Shown: piece after piece, positions 16,997-29,361 of the stretch
Layout of the letters: every line of letters starts with the position of its first letter
Numbering within the stretch: position 1 is the stretch's first letter
NCBI RefSeq assembly: GCF_013363975.1
Contig: NZ_JABWGN010000002.1
Span: 62,001-126,000, forward strand
DNA from: Nonomuraea montanisoli
Lineage (GTDB): Bacteria; Actinomycetota; Actinomycetes; Streptosporangiales; Streptosporangiaceae
Length of the DNA: 64,000 nt
Reading direction: 5' to 3'
Program-made: the position numbers and the translations under genes
The notes under the pieces: model-generated
What the model saw: only the letters and a program-made list of their open reading frames with translations
Told to the model about the DNA's origin: nothing
Database searches by the model: none

Positions 16997-18001
16997 ATGG
17001 CGGGTAGGCGCGTGACCATCAACGACGTGGCCTCCCTGGCGGGGGTGTCGATCGCCACGGCCTCCAAGGCGCTCAACGGGCGGCAGGACGTGCGGGCCTC
17101 GACCCGCGAGCGGGTGCTCGCCGCCGCCGCGGAGCTGTCGTTCCAGCCGAACGCCCTCGCGCGGGGGCTGCTGTCGGGACAGACCCGTACGGTGGGGCTG
17201 CTCACCTCCGACAGCGTGGGCCGGTTCGGGATCCCGGTGCTGCTGGGGGCCGAGGACGCGTTCGGCGCGGGGGAGATGGCGGTGATGCTGTGCGACGCGC
17301 GCGGCGACGCCATCCGCGAGCAGCACCACCTGCGCGCGCTGCTGTCGCGCCGGGTGGACGGGATCATCGTGGTCGGCGAGAGCACCAACCCGCGGCCCTC
17401 GGTCAGCAAGGACCTGCCGGTCCCCGTCGTGTACGCCTACGGGCCCTCCGACGACCCGGAGGACGTGTCGTTCGTGCCCGATGACGTCGGCGGCGCGGCG
17501 ATGGCCGTGGAGCACCTGCTCGCCCTCGGCCGGCGCCGGATCGCGCACGTCACCGGGCCCCGGCACTACAAGGCGGCCCGCGACCGGGCCGAGGGGCTGC
17601 GGATCGCGCTGGAGGCGGCCGGCTGCGAGCAGGCCGGCGAGACGCTGTGGGGCTCGTGGTCGCAGCGCTGGGGGCGGCACGCCGCCGAGATGCTGCTCAT
17701 GGCCGAGCCGGGCGTGGACGCGGTGTTCTGCGGCAGCGACCAGGTCGCGGCCGGCTTCGTGGAGGCCGCCCGCGAGCGGGGCCGCTCCGTGCCCGGCGAC
17801 CTCGCGGTGATCGGCTACGACAACTGGGAGGTGCTGTCCACCGAGACGCGCCCCGCGCTCACGACCGTGGACATGAACCTGGAACTGCTCGGCCGCACCG
17901 CCGCCCAGCACCTGTTCGCCGCCATCGACGGCCGGGCCACCCCGGGGGTGCACCGCATGCCCTGCCATCTGGTGATCCGGGACTCGACCGCCGCCGCGTG
18001 A
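16997..18001 (+). CDS. LacI-family repressor, probable regulator of the CUT1 importer
   Basis: 334 residues. The N-terminal LacI helix-turn-helix is VTINDVASLAGVSIATASKA followed by LNGRQDVRASTRERVLAAA (hinge region to ~60); the rest is a periplasmic-binding-protein-like effector domain with FCGSDQVAAGFVEAARERG and VIGYDNWEVLSTETRPALTT typical of the family. It is divergent from the importer operon, and matching palindromes lie at both ends of the 123-bp gap (16908-16919 and 16987-16996). This supports control of both directions. The inducer is presumably an arabino-oligosaccharide or L-arabinose (inference). Confidence 0.9.
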   Translation: MAGRRVTINDVASLAGVSIATASKALNGRQDVRASTRERVLAAAAELSFQPNALARGLLSGQTRTVGLLTSDSVGRFGIPVLLGAEDAFGAGEMAVMLCDARGDAIREQHHLRALLSRRVDGIIVVGESTNPRPSVSKDLPVPVVYAYGPSDDPEDVSFVPDDVGGAAMAVEHLLALGRRRIAHVTGPRHYKAARDRAEGLRIALEAAGCEQAGETLWGSWSQRWGRHAAEMLLMAEPGVDAVFCGSDQVAAGFVEAARERGRSVPGDLAVIGYDNWEVLSTETRPALTTVDMNLELLGRTAAQHLFAAIDGRATPGVHRMPCHLVIRDSTAAA

Positions 18002-18083
18002 GGAACCCCGTGCCCGCAGGGGAAGAGCGCCCGAACGGTCGATCACAAGCGCGCACGTGACGTTTCCGTAATCCCGGGAGCTC

Positions 18084-18111
18084 TTGACGGGACCCATTGT
18101 TAACGTTCACA
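18084..18111 (+). promoter_or_regulatory. -35-like element and operator upstream of the second LacI gene
   Basis: TTGACG (18084-18089) resembles a -35 box; no good -10 is visible at the usual spacing. The operator TGTTAACGTTCACA at 18098-18111 lies in the spacer/-10 zone. It differs at two positions from the site before the importer gene, so this regulator probably limits its own synthesis. Confidence 0.55.
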
Positions 18112-18154
18112 GTCTTCCCAGGCCCAGCGTGAGAGGGCCGGGAAGGAGCACCTC

Positions 18155-19171
18155 GTGGGATCGTCGCAAGCCCGGCGGATGCCGGTCATGGCGGACGTCG
18201 CCCGTGAGGCGGGAGTGTCCCACCAGACGGTCTCACGTGTGCTCAACGAGCACCCTAACGTGCGCAGCGAGACCCGTACCCGGGTTCTGGAGGCGATCGA
18301 CAAACTCGGCTACCGCCGCAACCTCGTCGCCCGCGCCCTGGTGACCAAGCACTCGCGGACGCTGGGGGTGGTCAGCTTCGACACCACCCTCTACGGCCCG
18401 GCCAGCACGGTGTACGGCATCGAGCAGGCGGCCCGCGCGGCGGGCTACTTCGTCAGCATCGTCAGCCTCAAGTCCATCGACCGGACCGGCGTCCGCGACG
18501 CCCTCGACTACCTGGCCGACCAGGGCGTCGACGGCATCGTGGTCGTCGCGCCGCAGCGCTCGGCGGCCCAGACCCTGGCCGACCTGGCGCCCGGCGTGCC
18601 CATCGTGGCGGTCGAGGGCGGCGAGGCCGGCGACGTGTCGGTGGTCTGCGTGGACCAGGTCGAGGGGGGCCGGCTCGCCACTGAGCACCTGCTCTCGCTG
18701 GGCCACGAGACCGTCTGGCACGTGCGGGGCCCGTCCGACTGGCTGGAGGCCGAGGGCCGCGTGGCCGGGTGGCGGGCGGCGCTCGCCCAGGCCGGGCGCG
18801 CGGCGCCGGAGCCGCTGGCCGGCGACTGGAGCCCGCGCTCGGGCTACGAGGCGGGCCGCAGCCTGGCGTCCATGGCGGGCGTCAGCGCGGTCTTCGTGGC
18901 CAACGACCAGATGGCCCTGGGCGTGCTCAGGGCGTTCTCGGAGCAGGGGGTGAAGGTGCCCGACCAGGTGAGCGTCGTCGGTTTCGACGACATCCCCGAG
19001 TCGGAGTTCTTCTCGCCTCCCCTCACCACCATCAGGCAGGACTTCGACGCGGTCGGCAGGAACAGCATCGAGGTGCTCCTCCGGCAGATCGAGGGCGAGG
19101 AGCCGCCCGCGTGCGAGCGCCTCGTCGTCCCGCCCTCCTTCGTGGCCCGGGCCAGCACGGCGCGGGCCTGA
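18155..19171 (+). CDS. LacI-family repressor, probable arabinose-operon regulator
   Basis: 338 residues from GTG 18155 (AAGGAG at 18143-18148). HTH: VMADVAREAGVSHQTVSRVL with the NEHPNVRSETRTRV hinge helix; effector domain includes FVANDQMALGVLRAFSEQGV and VVGFDDIPESEFFSPPLTTI. It lies directly upstream of and co-oriented with the ABC importer and araBDA genes. Four copies of TGTTARCGYTCACA (16823, 18098, 19238, 23876) mark its own promoter, the importer, araB and the other importer's binding protein. This makes it the best candidate for the protein that reads these sites; direct evidence is lacking. Confidence 0.9.
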   Translation: MGSSQARRMPVMADVAREAGVSHQTVSRVLNEHPNVRSETRTRVLEAIDKLGYRRNLVARALVTKHSRTLGVVSFDTTLYGPASTVYGIEQAARAAGYFVSIVSLKSIDRTGVRDALDYLADQGVDGIVVVAPQRSAAQTLADLAPGVPIVAVEGGEAGDVSVVCVDQVEGGRLATEHLLSLGHETVWHVRGPSDWLEAEGRVAGWRAALAQAGRAAPEPLAGDWSPRSGYEAGRSLASMAGVSAVFVANDQMALGVLRAFSEQGVKVPDQVSVVGFDDIPESEFFSPPLTTIRQDFDAVGRNSIEVLLRQIEGEEPPACERLVVPPSFVARASTARA

Positions 19172-19237
19172 ACAGCTTTCAGCGATATCGGGGACATCGG
19201 GGAACACGGAAGCGCGGCGCTCGCGTCAGGTCGCTGA

Positions 19238-19251
19238 TGTTAGCGCTCACA
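19238..19251 (+). promoter_or_regulatory. operator upstream of the arabinose ABC importer
   Basis: TGTTAGCGCTCACA, 20 nt before the GTG start of the binding-protein gene, in the likely leader or start-site region. Identical to the copy within the CUT1 binding-protein gene. Confidence 0.65.
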
Positions 19252-19271
19252 TAGGGAAAGAAGGACTCCAC

Positions 19272-20252
19272 GTGTTGAAGAGGATCTCGATGCTCGTCGT
19301 CGCCGGCCTCGCCGCCGCGACGCTGACCGGCTGCGGCGGCAGCGGGGGCGGGAGCGGCTCGGGCGGCGGGGACGGCTCGATCACCATGGGCTTCTCCCAG
19401 GTCGGCGCCGAGAGCGGCTGGCGCACGGCGAACACCAAGTCCGTGCAGGAGGCGGCCAAGGCCGCCGGGATCACCCTGAAGTTCTCCGACGCCCAGCAGA
19501 AGCAGGAGAACCAGATCAAGGCGATCCGCTCCTACATCCAGCAGAAGGTGGACGTCATCGCCTTCTCGCCGGTGGTCGAGTCGGGCTGGGACACCGTGCT
19601 CAAGGAGGCGAAGAACGCCAAGATCCCGGTCATCCTCACCGACCGGGCCGTCGACTCCAAGGACACCAGCCTCTACAAGACCTTCCTCGGCTCGGACTTC
19701 GTCGAGGAGGGCCGCAAGGCCGGCAAGTGGCTGGTCGAGCAGTACAAGGACGCCAAGGACCCGGTCAACATCGTCGAGCTCCAGGGCACGACGGGCTCCG
19801 CGCCGGCCAACGACCGCAAGGCCGGCTTCCAGGAGGTCATCGGGGCCGACCCCAAGTTCAAGATCATCGCCTCGCAGACGGGCGACTTCACCCGCGCCAA
19901 GGGCAAGGAGGTCATGGAGGCGTTCCTCAAGGCCAACCCCGACATCGACGTCCTGTACGCCCACAACGACGACATGGGCCTCGGCGCCATCGAGGCCATC
20001 GAGGGCGCCGGCAAGGTCCCCGGCAAGGACATCAAGATCATCACCGTGGACGCCGTGCACGACGGCATGCAGGCCCTGGCCGACGGGAAGATCAACTACA
20101 TCGTCGAGTGCTCCCCGCTGCTCGGCCCGCAGCTCATGGACCTCGCCAAGAAGGTCGTCAAGAACGAGAGCGTCCAGGCCCGCGTGGTGACCGAGGAGAC
20201 CACGTTCACCCAGGAGCAGGCCAAGACCGCGCTGCCCGACCGCAAGTACTGA
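19272..20252 (+). CDS. sugar-binding lipoprotein of the YtfQ/ribose type
   Basis: 326 residues from GTG 19272. Lipobox LTGC near residue 20, a Gly/Ser-rich linker, then a type-I periplasmic binding fold: MGFSQVGAESGWRTANTKSV, VIAFSPVVESGWDTVL, YAHNDDMGLGAIEAIEGAG. The sequence around GAESGWRTANTKS is characteristic of the YtfQ-like group, whose E. coli member binds galactofuranose; here L-arabinose, probably in furanose form, is inferred from the adjoining araBDA genes. It is followed by one double ATPase and two different permeases. Confidence 0.9.
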   Translation: MLKRISMLVVAGLAAATLTGCGGSGGGSGSGGGDGSITMGFSQVGAESGWRTANTKSVQEAAKAAGITLKFSDAQQKQENQIKAIRSYIQQKVDVIAFSPVVESGWDTVLKEAKNAKIPVILTDRAVDSKDTSLYKTFLGSDFVEEGRKAGKWLVEQYKDAKDPVNIVELQGTTGSAPANDRKAGFQEVIGADPKFKIIASQTGDFTRAKGKEVMEAFLKANPDIDVLYAHNDDMGLGAIEAIEGAGKVPGKDIKIITVDAVHDGMQALADGKINYIVECSPLLGPQLMDLAKKVVKNESVQARVVTEETTFTQEQAKTALPDRKY

Positions 20253-20320
20253 CCCGGTGACCGGGCCGGCCGCCCCGGCCGGCCCGATCGCAGATCACGC
20301 GAACAGGAGGGGGCGCCGCC

Positions 20321-21829
20321 TTGGACGTACCCGCTCCGGTCCTGCGGATGAGCGGGATCGGCAAGCAGTTCCCTGGAGTGAGGGCACTGGACGGCGTGGA
20401 CCTGCGGCTGCTGCCGGGCGAGGTCCACGCGCTCATGGGCGAGAACGGCGCGGGCAAGTCCACGCTGATCAAGGTCCTGACCGGGGTCCACCCCGCCGAC
20501 TCGGGCACGATCGAGCTGGCCGGCCGGACCGTGTCCTTCGCCGGGCCGCTGGAGGCCCAGCAGGCGGGCATCAGCACCGTCTACCAGGAGGTCAACCTCT
20601 GCGCCAACCTGTCGGTGGCGGAGAACATCTTCATCGGCCGCGAGCCGCGCCGCCGCGGCCGCATCGACTGGAAGCGGATGCGGGCCCGCGCCGCCGAGCT
20701 GCTGGAGCGGCTGGAGCTCGACGTCGACGTCTCCGCGCCGCTGTCGTCGTACTCGCTGGCCCTGCAGCAGATGGTGGCCATCGCCCGCGCCATCGACGTC
20801 GAGGCCCGGGTGCTCATCCTCGACGAGCCCACCTCCAGCCTCGACGCGGGCGAGGTGCGCCAGCTCTTCCACGTGATGCGGCGGCTGAAGGAGGAGGGCA
20901 TCGCCATCCTCTTCGTCTCCCACTTCCTCGACCAGATCTACGAGATCTCCGACCGGATGACGATCCTGCGCAACGGCCGGCTGGTCGGCGAGTACCTCAC
21001 CCGCGAGCTGAGCCAGGTCACGCTCGTCTCCAAGATGATCGGCCAGGAGCTGGCCGAGCTGGAGCGCCTGCACGGCGAGGCCAGGACCTTCGACCGGCCC
21101 CTGGTCGAGGCCCGCGAGCTGGGCCGGACCGGGGCCGTCGAGCCGTTCTCGCTCACCATCCACGAGGGCGAGGTCGTGGGCCTGGCCGGGCTGCTCGGCT
21201 CCGGCCGCACCGAGATCGCCCGGCTGCTGTTCGGCGCCGACCACGCGAGCAGCGGCGAGGTCGCGGTCGGCGGCGTGCCCGCCGCGCTGCGCACCCCGCG
21301 GGCGGCGATGGCGCACCGCATCGCGTTCTGCTCCGAGAACCGCAAGCGGGACGGGCTGATCCCCGACCTCACGGTCCGCGAGAACATCGTCCTCGCCCTC
21401 CAGGCCACCCGCGGCTGGACCCGGCCCGTGCCGCGCGACCAGCAGGACGAGCTGGTCGGCCGCTACGTCAAGGCGCTCAAGATCAGCCCACCCAACCCCG
21501 AGCACCTGGTGCGCAACCTCAGCGGCGGCAACCAGCAGAAGGTGGTGCTCGCCCGCTGGCTCATCCTGGAGCCGCGGCTGCTCATCCTCGACGAGCCGAC
21601 GCGCGGCATCGACGTCGGCGCCAAGGCCGAGATCCAGCGGCTGGTCGCCGAGCTGTCCGACGGCGGCATGGCCGTGCTGTTCATCTCCGCCGAGCTGGAG
21701 GAGGTGCTGCGGCTCAGCCACCGGGTCGGCGTGCTGCGCGACCGCAGGCTGGTGGCCGACCTGCCCAACGACGACACCCTCACCACGGACAGGCTCATGG
21801 AGACCATCGCGAGCGGGGGCCGGGCATGA
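20321..21829 (+). CDS. sugar ABC importer ATPase with two nucleotide-binding domains
   Basis: 502 residues from TTG 20321 (AGGAGGGG at 20305-20312). The first domain has a full Walker A (GENGAGKST), Walker B LILDEPTSSLD; its signature region reads LSSYSLALQQMVAIARAI, a degenerate version. The second has the reduced P-loop GLLGSGRTEI usual for AraG/MglA/RbsA proteins and a good signature LSGGNQQKVVLARWL with LILDEPTRGID. It powers the CUT2-type importer formed with the two permeases downstream. Its stop overlaps the next start (ATGA, 21826-21829). Confidence 0.93.
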   Translation: MDVPAPVLRMSGIGKQFPGVRALDGVDLRLLPGEVHALMGENGAGKSTLIKVLTGVHPADSGTIELAGRTVSFAGPLEAQQAGISTVYQEVNLCANLSVAENIFIGREPRRRGRIDWKRMRARAAELLERLELDVDVSAPLSSYSLALQQMVAIARAIDVEARVLILDEPTSSLDAGEVRQLFHVMRRLKEEGIAILFVSHFLDQIYEISDRMTILRNGRLVGEYLTRELSQVTLVSKMIGQELAELERLHGEARTFDRPLVEARELGRTGAVEPFSLTIHEGEVVGLAGLLGSGRTEIARLLFGADHASSGEVAVGGVPAALRTPRAAMAHRIAFCSENRKRDGLIPDLTVRENIVLALQATRGWTRPVPRDQQDELVGRYVKALKISPPNPEHLVRNLSGGNQQKVVLARWLILEPRLLILDEPTRGIDVGAKAEIQRLVAELSDGGMAVLFISAELEEVLRLSHRVGVLRDRRLVADLPNDDTLTTDRLMETIASGGRA

Positions 21830-22839
21830 AGCGACTCCTCTGGCCGCTGCTCGTGCTGGCCGCGCTGCTGGCCGTCAACCTCTTCTTCACCCCCTCCTTC
21901 TTCTCCGTCGAGATGAAGGAGGGGCACCTGTACGGCAGCCTCATCGACATCCTGCGCTTCGGCGCCCCGCTCATCCTGGTCTCGCTCGGCATGACCCTGG
22001 TCATCGCCACCGGGGGCATCGACCTGTCGGTCGGCTCGGTGGTGGCGATCTCCGGGGCGCTGGCGTGCCTGCGGATCAGCGAGGACGGGGGCGTCTTCTC
22101 CGCCGTGGTGCTGGCGCTCGGCCTGTGCGTGCTGCTCGGCCTGTGGAACGGGTTCCTTGTCGCCGGGGTCGGCATCCAGCCGATCATCGCCACGCTCATC
22201 CTCATGGTCGCCGGGCGCGGGCTGGCCCAGCTCATCACCGACGGGCAGATCATCACCGTCAACAGCCCGTCGTACAAGGTCATCGGCGGCGGCTACCTGC
22301 TGACCGTGCCGTTCGGCATCCTGCTCGTGCTCGTCGTGCTGGGGGTCACCGCGTTCCTCACCCGGCGGCTCGCCCTCGGCGTGCTCATCGAGTCGGTCGG
22401 CGGCAACGCCGAGGCCAGCCGGCTCGCGGGCATCCGGGCGCGCGGGATCGTCATCACGGTGTACGCCTTCGCCGCGCTGTGCGCGGGCGTCGCCGGGCTC
22501 ATGATCAGCTCGAACGTGTCCAGCGCCGACGGCAACAACGCCGGCCTGTGGATCGAGCTGGACGCCATCCTCGCGGTCGTCATCGGCGGCACCTCGCTGT
22601 CGGGCGGCCGGTTCTCCCTCGGCGGTACCGTGCTCGGGGCGCTCATCATCCAGACGCTGACGACGACGATCTACTCGGTGGGCGTGCCGCCGGAGACCAC
22701 GCTGCTGGTCAAGGCGCTCGTGGTGGCGGCGGTCTGCCTCCTCCAGTCGCCGAAGTTCCGTGACAAGGTGTTCCGCCGGGCCGGGCCGCCGTCCTCGCCC
22801 CGGCCGGCGGCCGAGGAGAAGGTGCGGGTGACGGCATGA
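21826..22839 (+). CDS. sugar ABC importer permease, YtfT type
   Basis: 337 residues with about ten hydrophobic segments, beginning MKRLLWPLLVLAALLAVNLF. Family motifs: LVIATGGIDLSVGSVVAISG, GIQPIIATLILMVAGRGLAQ and AVVIGGTSLSGGRFSLGGT. It resembles E. coli YtfT and forms a heteromeric channel with the next gene product. Overlaps its neighbours by ATGA on both sides, showing tight translational coupling. Confidence 0.92.
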   Translation: MKRLLWPLLVLAALLAVNLFFTPSFFSVEMKEGHLYGSLIDILRFGAPLILVSLGMTLVIATGGIDLSVGSVVAISGALACLRISEDGGVFSAVVLALGLCVLLGLWNGFLVAGVGIQPIIATLILMVAGRGLAQLITDGQIITVNSPSYKVIGGGYLLTVPFGILLVLVVLGVTAFLTRRLALGVLIESVGGNAEASRLAGIRARGIVITVYAFAALCAGVAGLMISSNVSSADGNNAGLWIELDAILAVVIGGTSLSGGRFSLGGTVLGALIIQTLTTTIYSVGVPPETTLLVKALVVAAVCLLQSPKFRDKVFRRAGPPSSPRPAAEEKVRVTA

Positions 22840-23834
22840 CGACGGCCATCCTCGACCGGCTCGGCGCGCGCGGCCGGTCCGTGCCCGCCAAGTACGTGCC
22901 GGTGCTCGTGACCGCCGGGCTTTTCGTGGCGATGTTCGTCGTGGGCGGCATCCGCTACGAGGGGTTCGCGACCGGGCAGGTGATCCTCAACGTCTTCATC
23001 GACAACGCCTTCCTGCTGGTGGTCGCGGTCGGCATGACGTTCGTGATCCTGACCGGCGGCATCGACCTGTCGGTGGGGTCGGTCGTCGCGCTGTCCACGA
23101 TGATCTCGGCCAGCCTCATGGCGGGGCCGGGCTGGCCGCCGTACCTGGTGGTGCCGCTGGTGCTGCTCATCGGGTCGGCGCTCGGGCTGGTGATGGGCTA
23201 CATCGTGCACGCCTTCGACATCCAGCCGTTCATCGTCACGCTGGCCGGCATGTTCCTGGCCCGGGGCCTGTGCTACACGATCGGCACCGACTCGATCCCC
23301 ATCGAGGACCCGACGTTCACCGCGTTCGCGCAGACCAGGATCGACCTGTTCGCCGACCTGTGGATCTCGCCGAGCGTGGTGATCGCCGCCGTGGTGGTGC
23401 TGGTGGCGGCGTACGTGCTGCACTACACCCGCCTCGGCCGCACCGTCTACGCGACCGGCGGCAGCGAGCAGTCGGCCCTGCTCATGGGCCTGCGGGTGGG
23501 GCGGACCAAGGTGGCGGTCTACACGATCAGCGGCTTCTGCTCGGCGCTCGGCGGGGTGCTGTTGTCGTTCTACATGCTGTCGGGGTACGGCCTGCACGCC
23601 GTCGGCATGGAGCTCGACGCCATCGCGGCCGTCGTCATCGGCGGCACCCTGCTGACCGGAGGCTCCGGCTTCCTGCTCGGCACGGTGCTCGGCGTGTTGG
23701 TGCTGGGTCTCATCCAGACCGTGCTGAGCTTCGAGGGGACGCTGAGCTCCTGGTGGACGAAGATCTTCATCGGGTTGCTGCTGTTCGTGTTCATCCTGTT
23801 GCAACGTCTATTCTCGGCGCGGCGCCGTACCTGA
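22836..23834 (+). CDS. sugar ABC importer permease, YjfF type
   Basis: 332 residues, multi-spanning. Motifs FVILTGGIDLSVGSVVALS, DIQPFIVTLAGMFLARGLCY and VVIGGTLLTGGSGFLLGT mark the same permease superfamily as the preceding gene but the YjfF branch. Having two unlike permeases is the hallmark of the YtfQRT-YjfF system and distinguishes it from RbsC- or AraH-type importers, which use homodimers. Confidence 0.92.
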   Translation: MTTAILDRLGARGRSVPAKYVPVLVTAGLFVAMFVVGGIRYEGFATGQVILNVFIDNAFLLVVAVGMTFVILTGGIDLSVGSVVALSTMISASLMAGPGWPPYLVVPLVLLIGSALGLVMGYIVHAFDIQPFIVTLAGMFLARGLCYTIGTDSIPIEDPTFTAFAQTRIDLFADLWISPSVVIAAVVVLVAAYVLHYTRLGRTVYATGGSEQSALLMGLRVGRTKVAVYTISGFCSALGGVLLSFYMLSGYGLHAVGMELDAIAAVVIGGTLLTGGSGFLLGTVLGVLVLGLIQTVLSFEGTLSSWWTKIFIGLLLFVFILLQRLFSARRRT

Positions 23835-23875
23835 CCGTTCGTGCGGCGTGCGCCGTACCCGACCTGGGGAGTGTG

Positions 23876-23889
23876 TGTGAGCGTTAACA
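23876..23889 (-). promoter_or_regulatory. operator overlapping the araB start codon
   Basis: TGTTAACGCTCACA on the minus strand, differing at one position from the importer operator. It covers the GTG start at 23877 and lies 42 nt after the last importer gene, so a repressor bound here could block a separate araB promoter or act as a roadblock for read-through. Confidence 0.6.
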
Positions 23890-25522
23890 GTGGCAGCTAC
23901 GTGATCGGCGTCGACTTCGGCACGCTGTCGGGACGCGCCGTGGTGGTGCGCGTCGCGGACGGCGCCGAGCTCGGCACGGCCGTCCACGAGTACGCCCATC
24001 GCGTCATCGAGGACCGCCTGCCGGGCGGCGACGTGCGCCTCGGGCCTGACTGGGCCCTGCAGTCGCCGCACGACTGGCTGGACGTGCTGAAGATCGCGGT
24101 GCCCGAGGCCGTGGCCGCCGCGGGCGTGGACCCCGCCGAGGTCATCGGCATCGGCACCGACTTCACCGCCTGCACCGTGCTGCCGACGACCGCCGACGGC
24201 ACGCCGCTCTGCCACGACACCCCCGAGCGCCCCCACGCCTGGCCCAAGCTGTGGAAGCACCACGCCGCCCAGTCCCACGCCGACCGCATCAACGCCCTGG
24301 CCGCCGAGCGCGGCGAGACGTGGCTGCCCCGCTACGGCGGCAAGATCTCCTCCGAGTGGGAGTTCGCCAAGGGCCTGCAGGTCCTGGAGGAGGACCCCGA
24401 GGTGTACGCGCGGGCCGAGCGCTGGATCGAGGCCGCCGACTGGATCGTCTGGCAGCTCACCGGGGTCGAGACCCGCAACGTCTGCACCGCCGGGTACAAG
24501 GGCATCCGCCAGGACGGCGCCTACCCGTCCGAGGAGTTCCTGGCCGCGCTCAACCCCGGCTTCGCCGGCTTCACCGCCAAGCTCGGCCATGACATCTCGC
24601 CCCTCGGCGGGCTGGCCGGCCGGCTGACCGCCGAGGCCGCCGCCTGGACCAAGCTGCCCGAGGGCATCGCCGTCTGCGTCGGCAACGTGGACGCGCACGT
24701 CACCTCCGCCGCGGCCGACGCCGTCCGGCCCGGCCAGATGGTCGCCATCATGGGCACCTCCACCTGCCACGTCATGCCCTCCGACCAGCTCGCCGAGGTG
24801 CCCGGCATGTGCGGCGTGGTCCAGGACGGCATCGTGCCGGGCCTGTGGGGTTACGAGGCCGGCCAGTCGGGCGTGGGCGACATCTTCGCCTGGTTCATCG
24901 ACAACTCCGTGCCCGCCTCCTACGCGCGCGCCGCCGAGGAGCGCGGCCGGACGGTCCACGAGCACCTGACCGAGCTGGCCGCCGCCCAGGAGGTCGGCCG
25001 GCACGGCCTGGTCGCGCTCGACTGGCACAACGGCAACCGTTCGGTGCTGGTGGACCACAACCTGTCCGGCGTGATCGTCGGCCAGACGCTCAGCACCCGG
25101 CCCGAGGACGTCTACCGGGCGCTCATCGAGGCCACCGCGTTCGGCGCCCGCGTGATCGTCGAGACGTTCGAGGCGTCCGGCGTGCCCGTCGAGGAGTTCG
25201 TGGCGGCGGGCGGCCTGCTGAAGAACCGCTTCCTCATGCAGGTCTACGCCGACGTGCTGCGCCGCCCGATCTCGGTGATCGGCTCGGACCAGGGCCCGGC
25301 GCTCGGCTCGGCCATCCACGCGGCCGTGGCCGCCGGCGCGTACGCCGACATCGACCAGGCCGCGGCCGCCATGGGCACGCGGCGCGAGAACGTCTACCTG
25401 CCCGACGAGGGCCGGGCCGACGCCTATGACCGGCTCTACGCCGAATACCGCACACTGCACGACTACTTCGGGGACGGACGCATGCTGCACACCCTGCGGA
25501 AGATCAGGAACGAGGCCGGCTC

Positions 25523-25526
<4 letters not shown>
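23877..25526 (+). CDS. araB: L-ribulokinase
   Basis: 549 residues from GTG 23877 (GGGGA at 23866-23870), preferred over upstream GTGs at 23841 and 23871 for spacing and because conservation begins at [21 protein letters not shown]-kinase landmarks: the N-terminal phosphate motif [19 protein letters not shown], the [14 protein letters not shown] loop and the C-terminal [23 protein letters not shown]-site motif. It phosphorylates L-ribulose to L-ribulose 5-phosphate. Stop overlaps the araD start (ATGA, 25523-25526). Confidence 0.95.
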
Positions 25527-28883
<3,357 letters not shown>

Positions 28884-28893
28884 GACTCCGCTC

Positions 28894-28932
28894 GCCGGTC
28901 ATACCTGACAGGAGGTGACAGGTACGACCGGC
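28894..28932. repeat. large inverted repeat upstream of the DUF3224 gene
   Basis: Arms GCCGGTC-A-TACCTG (28894-28907) and CAGGTA-C-GACCGGC (28919-28932): 13 of 14 positions pair. The 11-nt loop contains AGGAGG. It starts 11 nt after the oxidase stop and ends 12 nt before the next ATG. It may be a terminator for the ara operon, an operator, or a hairpin hiding a ribosome site. Confidence 0.6.
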
Positions 28933-28943
28933 ATCCTGGACCC

Positions 28944-29336
28944 ATGACCGCTCACGGAACCTTCGACATCGACAGCGTGACTCCCCAGCCGCCCTTCTCC
29001 GAAGCCGACGGCGTCTCGCTCGGCCAGATCACGCTGACCAAGACCTTCCACGGCGACCTCGACGCCACGTCCGTGGTGACCATGCTGGCCACGGCGACCG
29101 AGATCGAGGACTCCCGCTCGTACGTGGCGGTGGAGCGGATCGAGGGCACCCTCGACGGGCGCAAGGGCAGCTTCGTCGTCCAGCACATCGCCGCCAGCGA
29201 CCGGGGCGAGCCGTCGCTGCGCGTCACCGTCGCCCCCGACTCCGGCACGGGCGAGCTGCGCGGCATCCGCGGCGAGCTGGAGATCAGCATCGCGCCCGAC
29301 GGCTCCCACTCCTACACCTTCGACTACCGCCTGTGA
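28944..29336 (+). CDS. DUF3224-domain protein
   Basis: 130 residues, no signal peptide or membrane segment, beta-rich. The DUF3224 pattern is visible: ATVEGTF-like opening (MTAHGTFDIDSVTPQPPF), LTKTFHGDLDATSVVTMLA, YVAVERIEGTLDGRKGSFVV, ending GELEISIAPDGSHSYTFDYR. The family is a small, allene-oxide-cyclase-like barrel common in actinomycetes with no assigned reaction. No good ribosome site lies at normal distance; the strongest one is within the upstream inverted repeat. Confidence 0.85.
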   Translation: MTAHGTFDIDSVTPQPPFSEADGVSLGQITLTKTFHGDLDATSVVTMLATATEIEDSRSYVAVERIEGTLDGRKGSFVVQHIAASDRGEPSLRVTVAPDSGTGELRGIRGELEISIAPDGSHSYTFDYRL

Positions 29337-29361
29337 CGCCTTCCCCGGGGCATGGCCGGGG

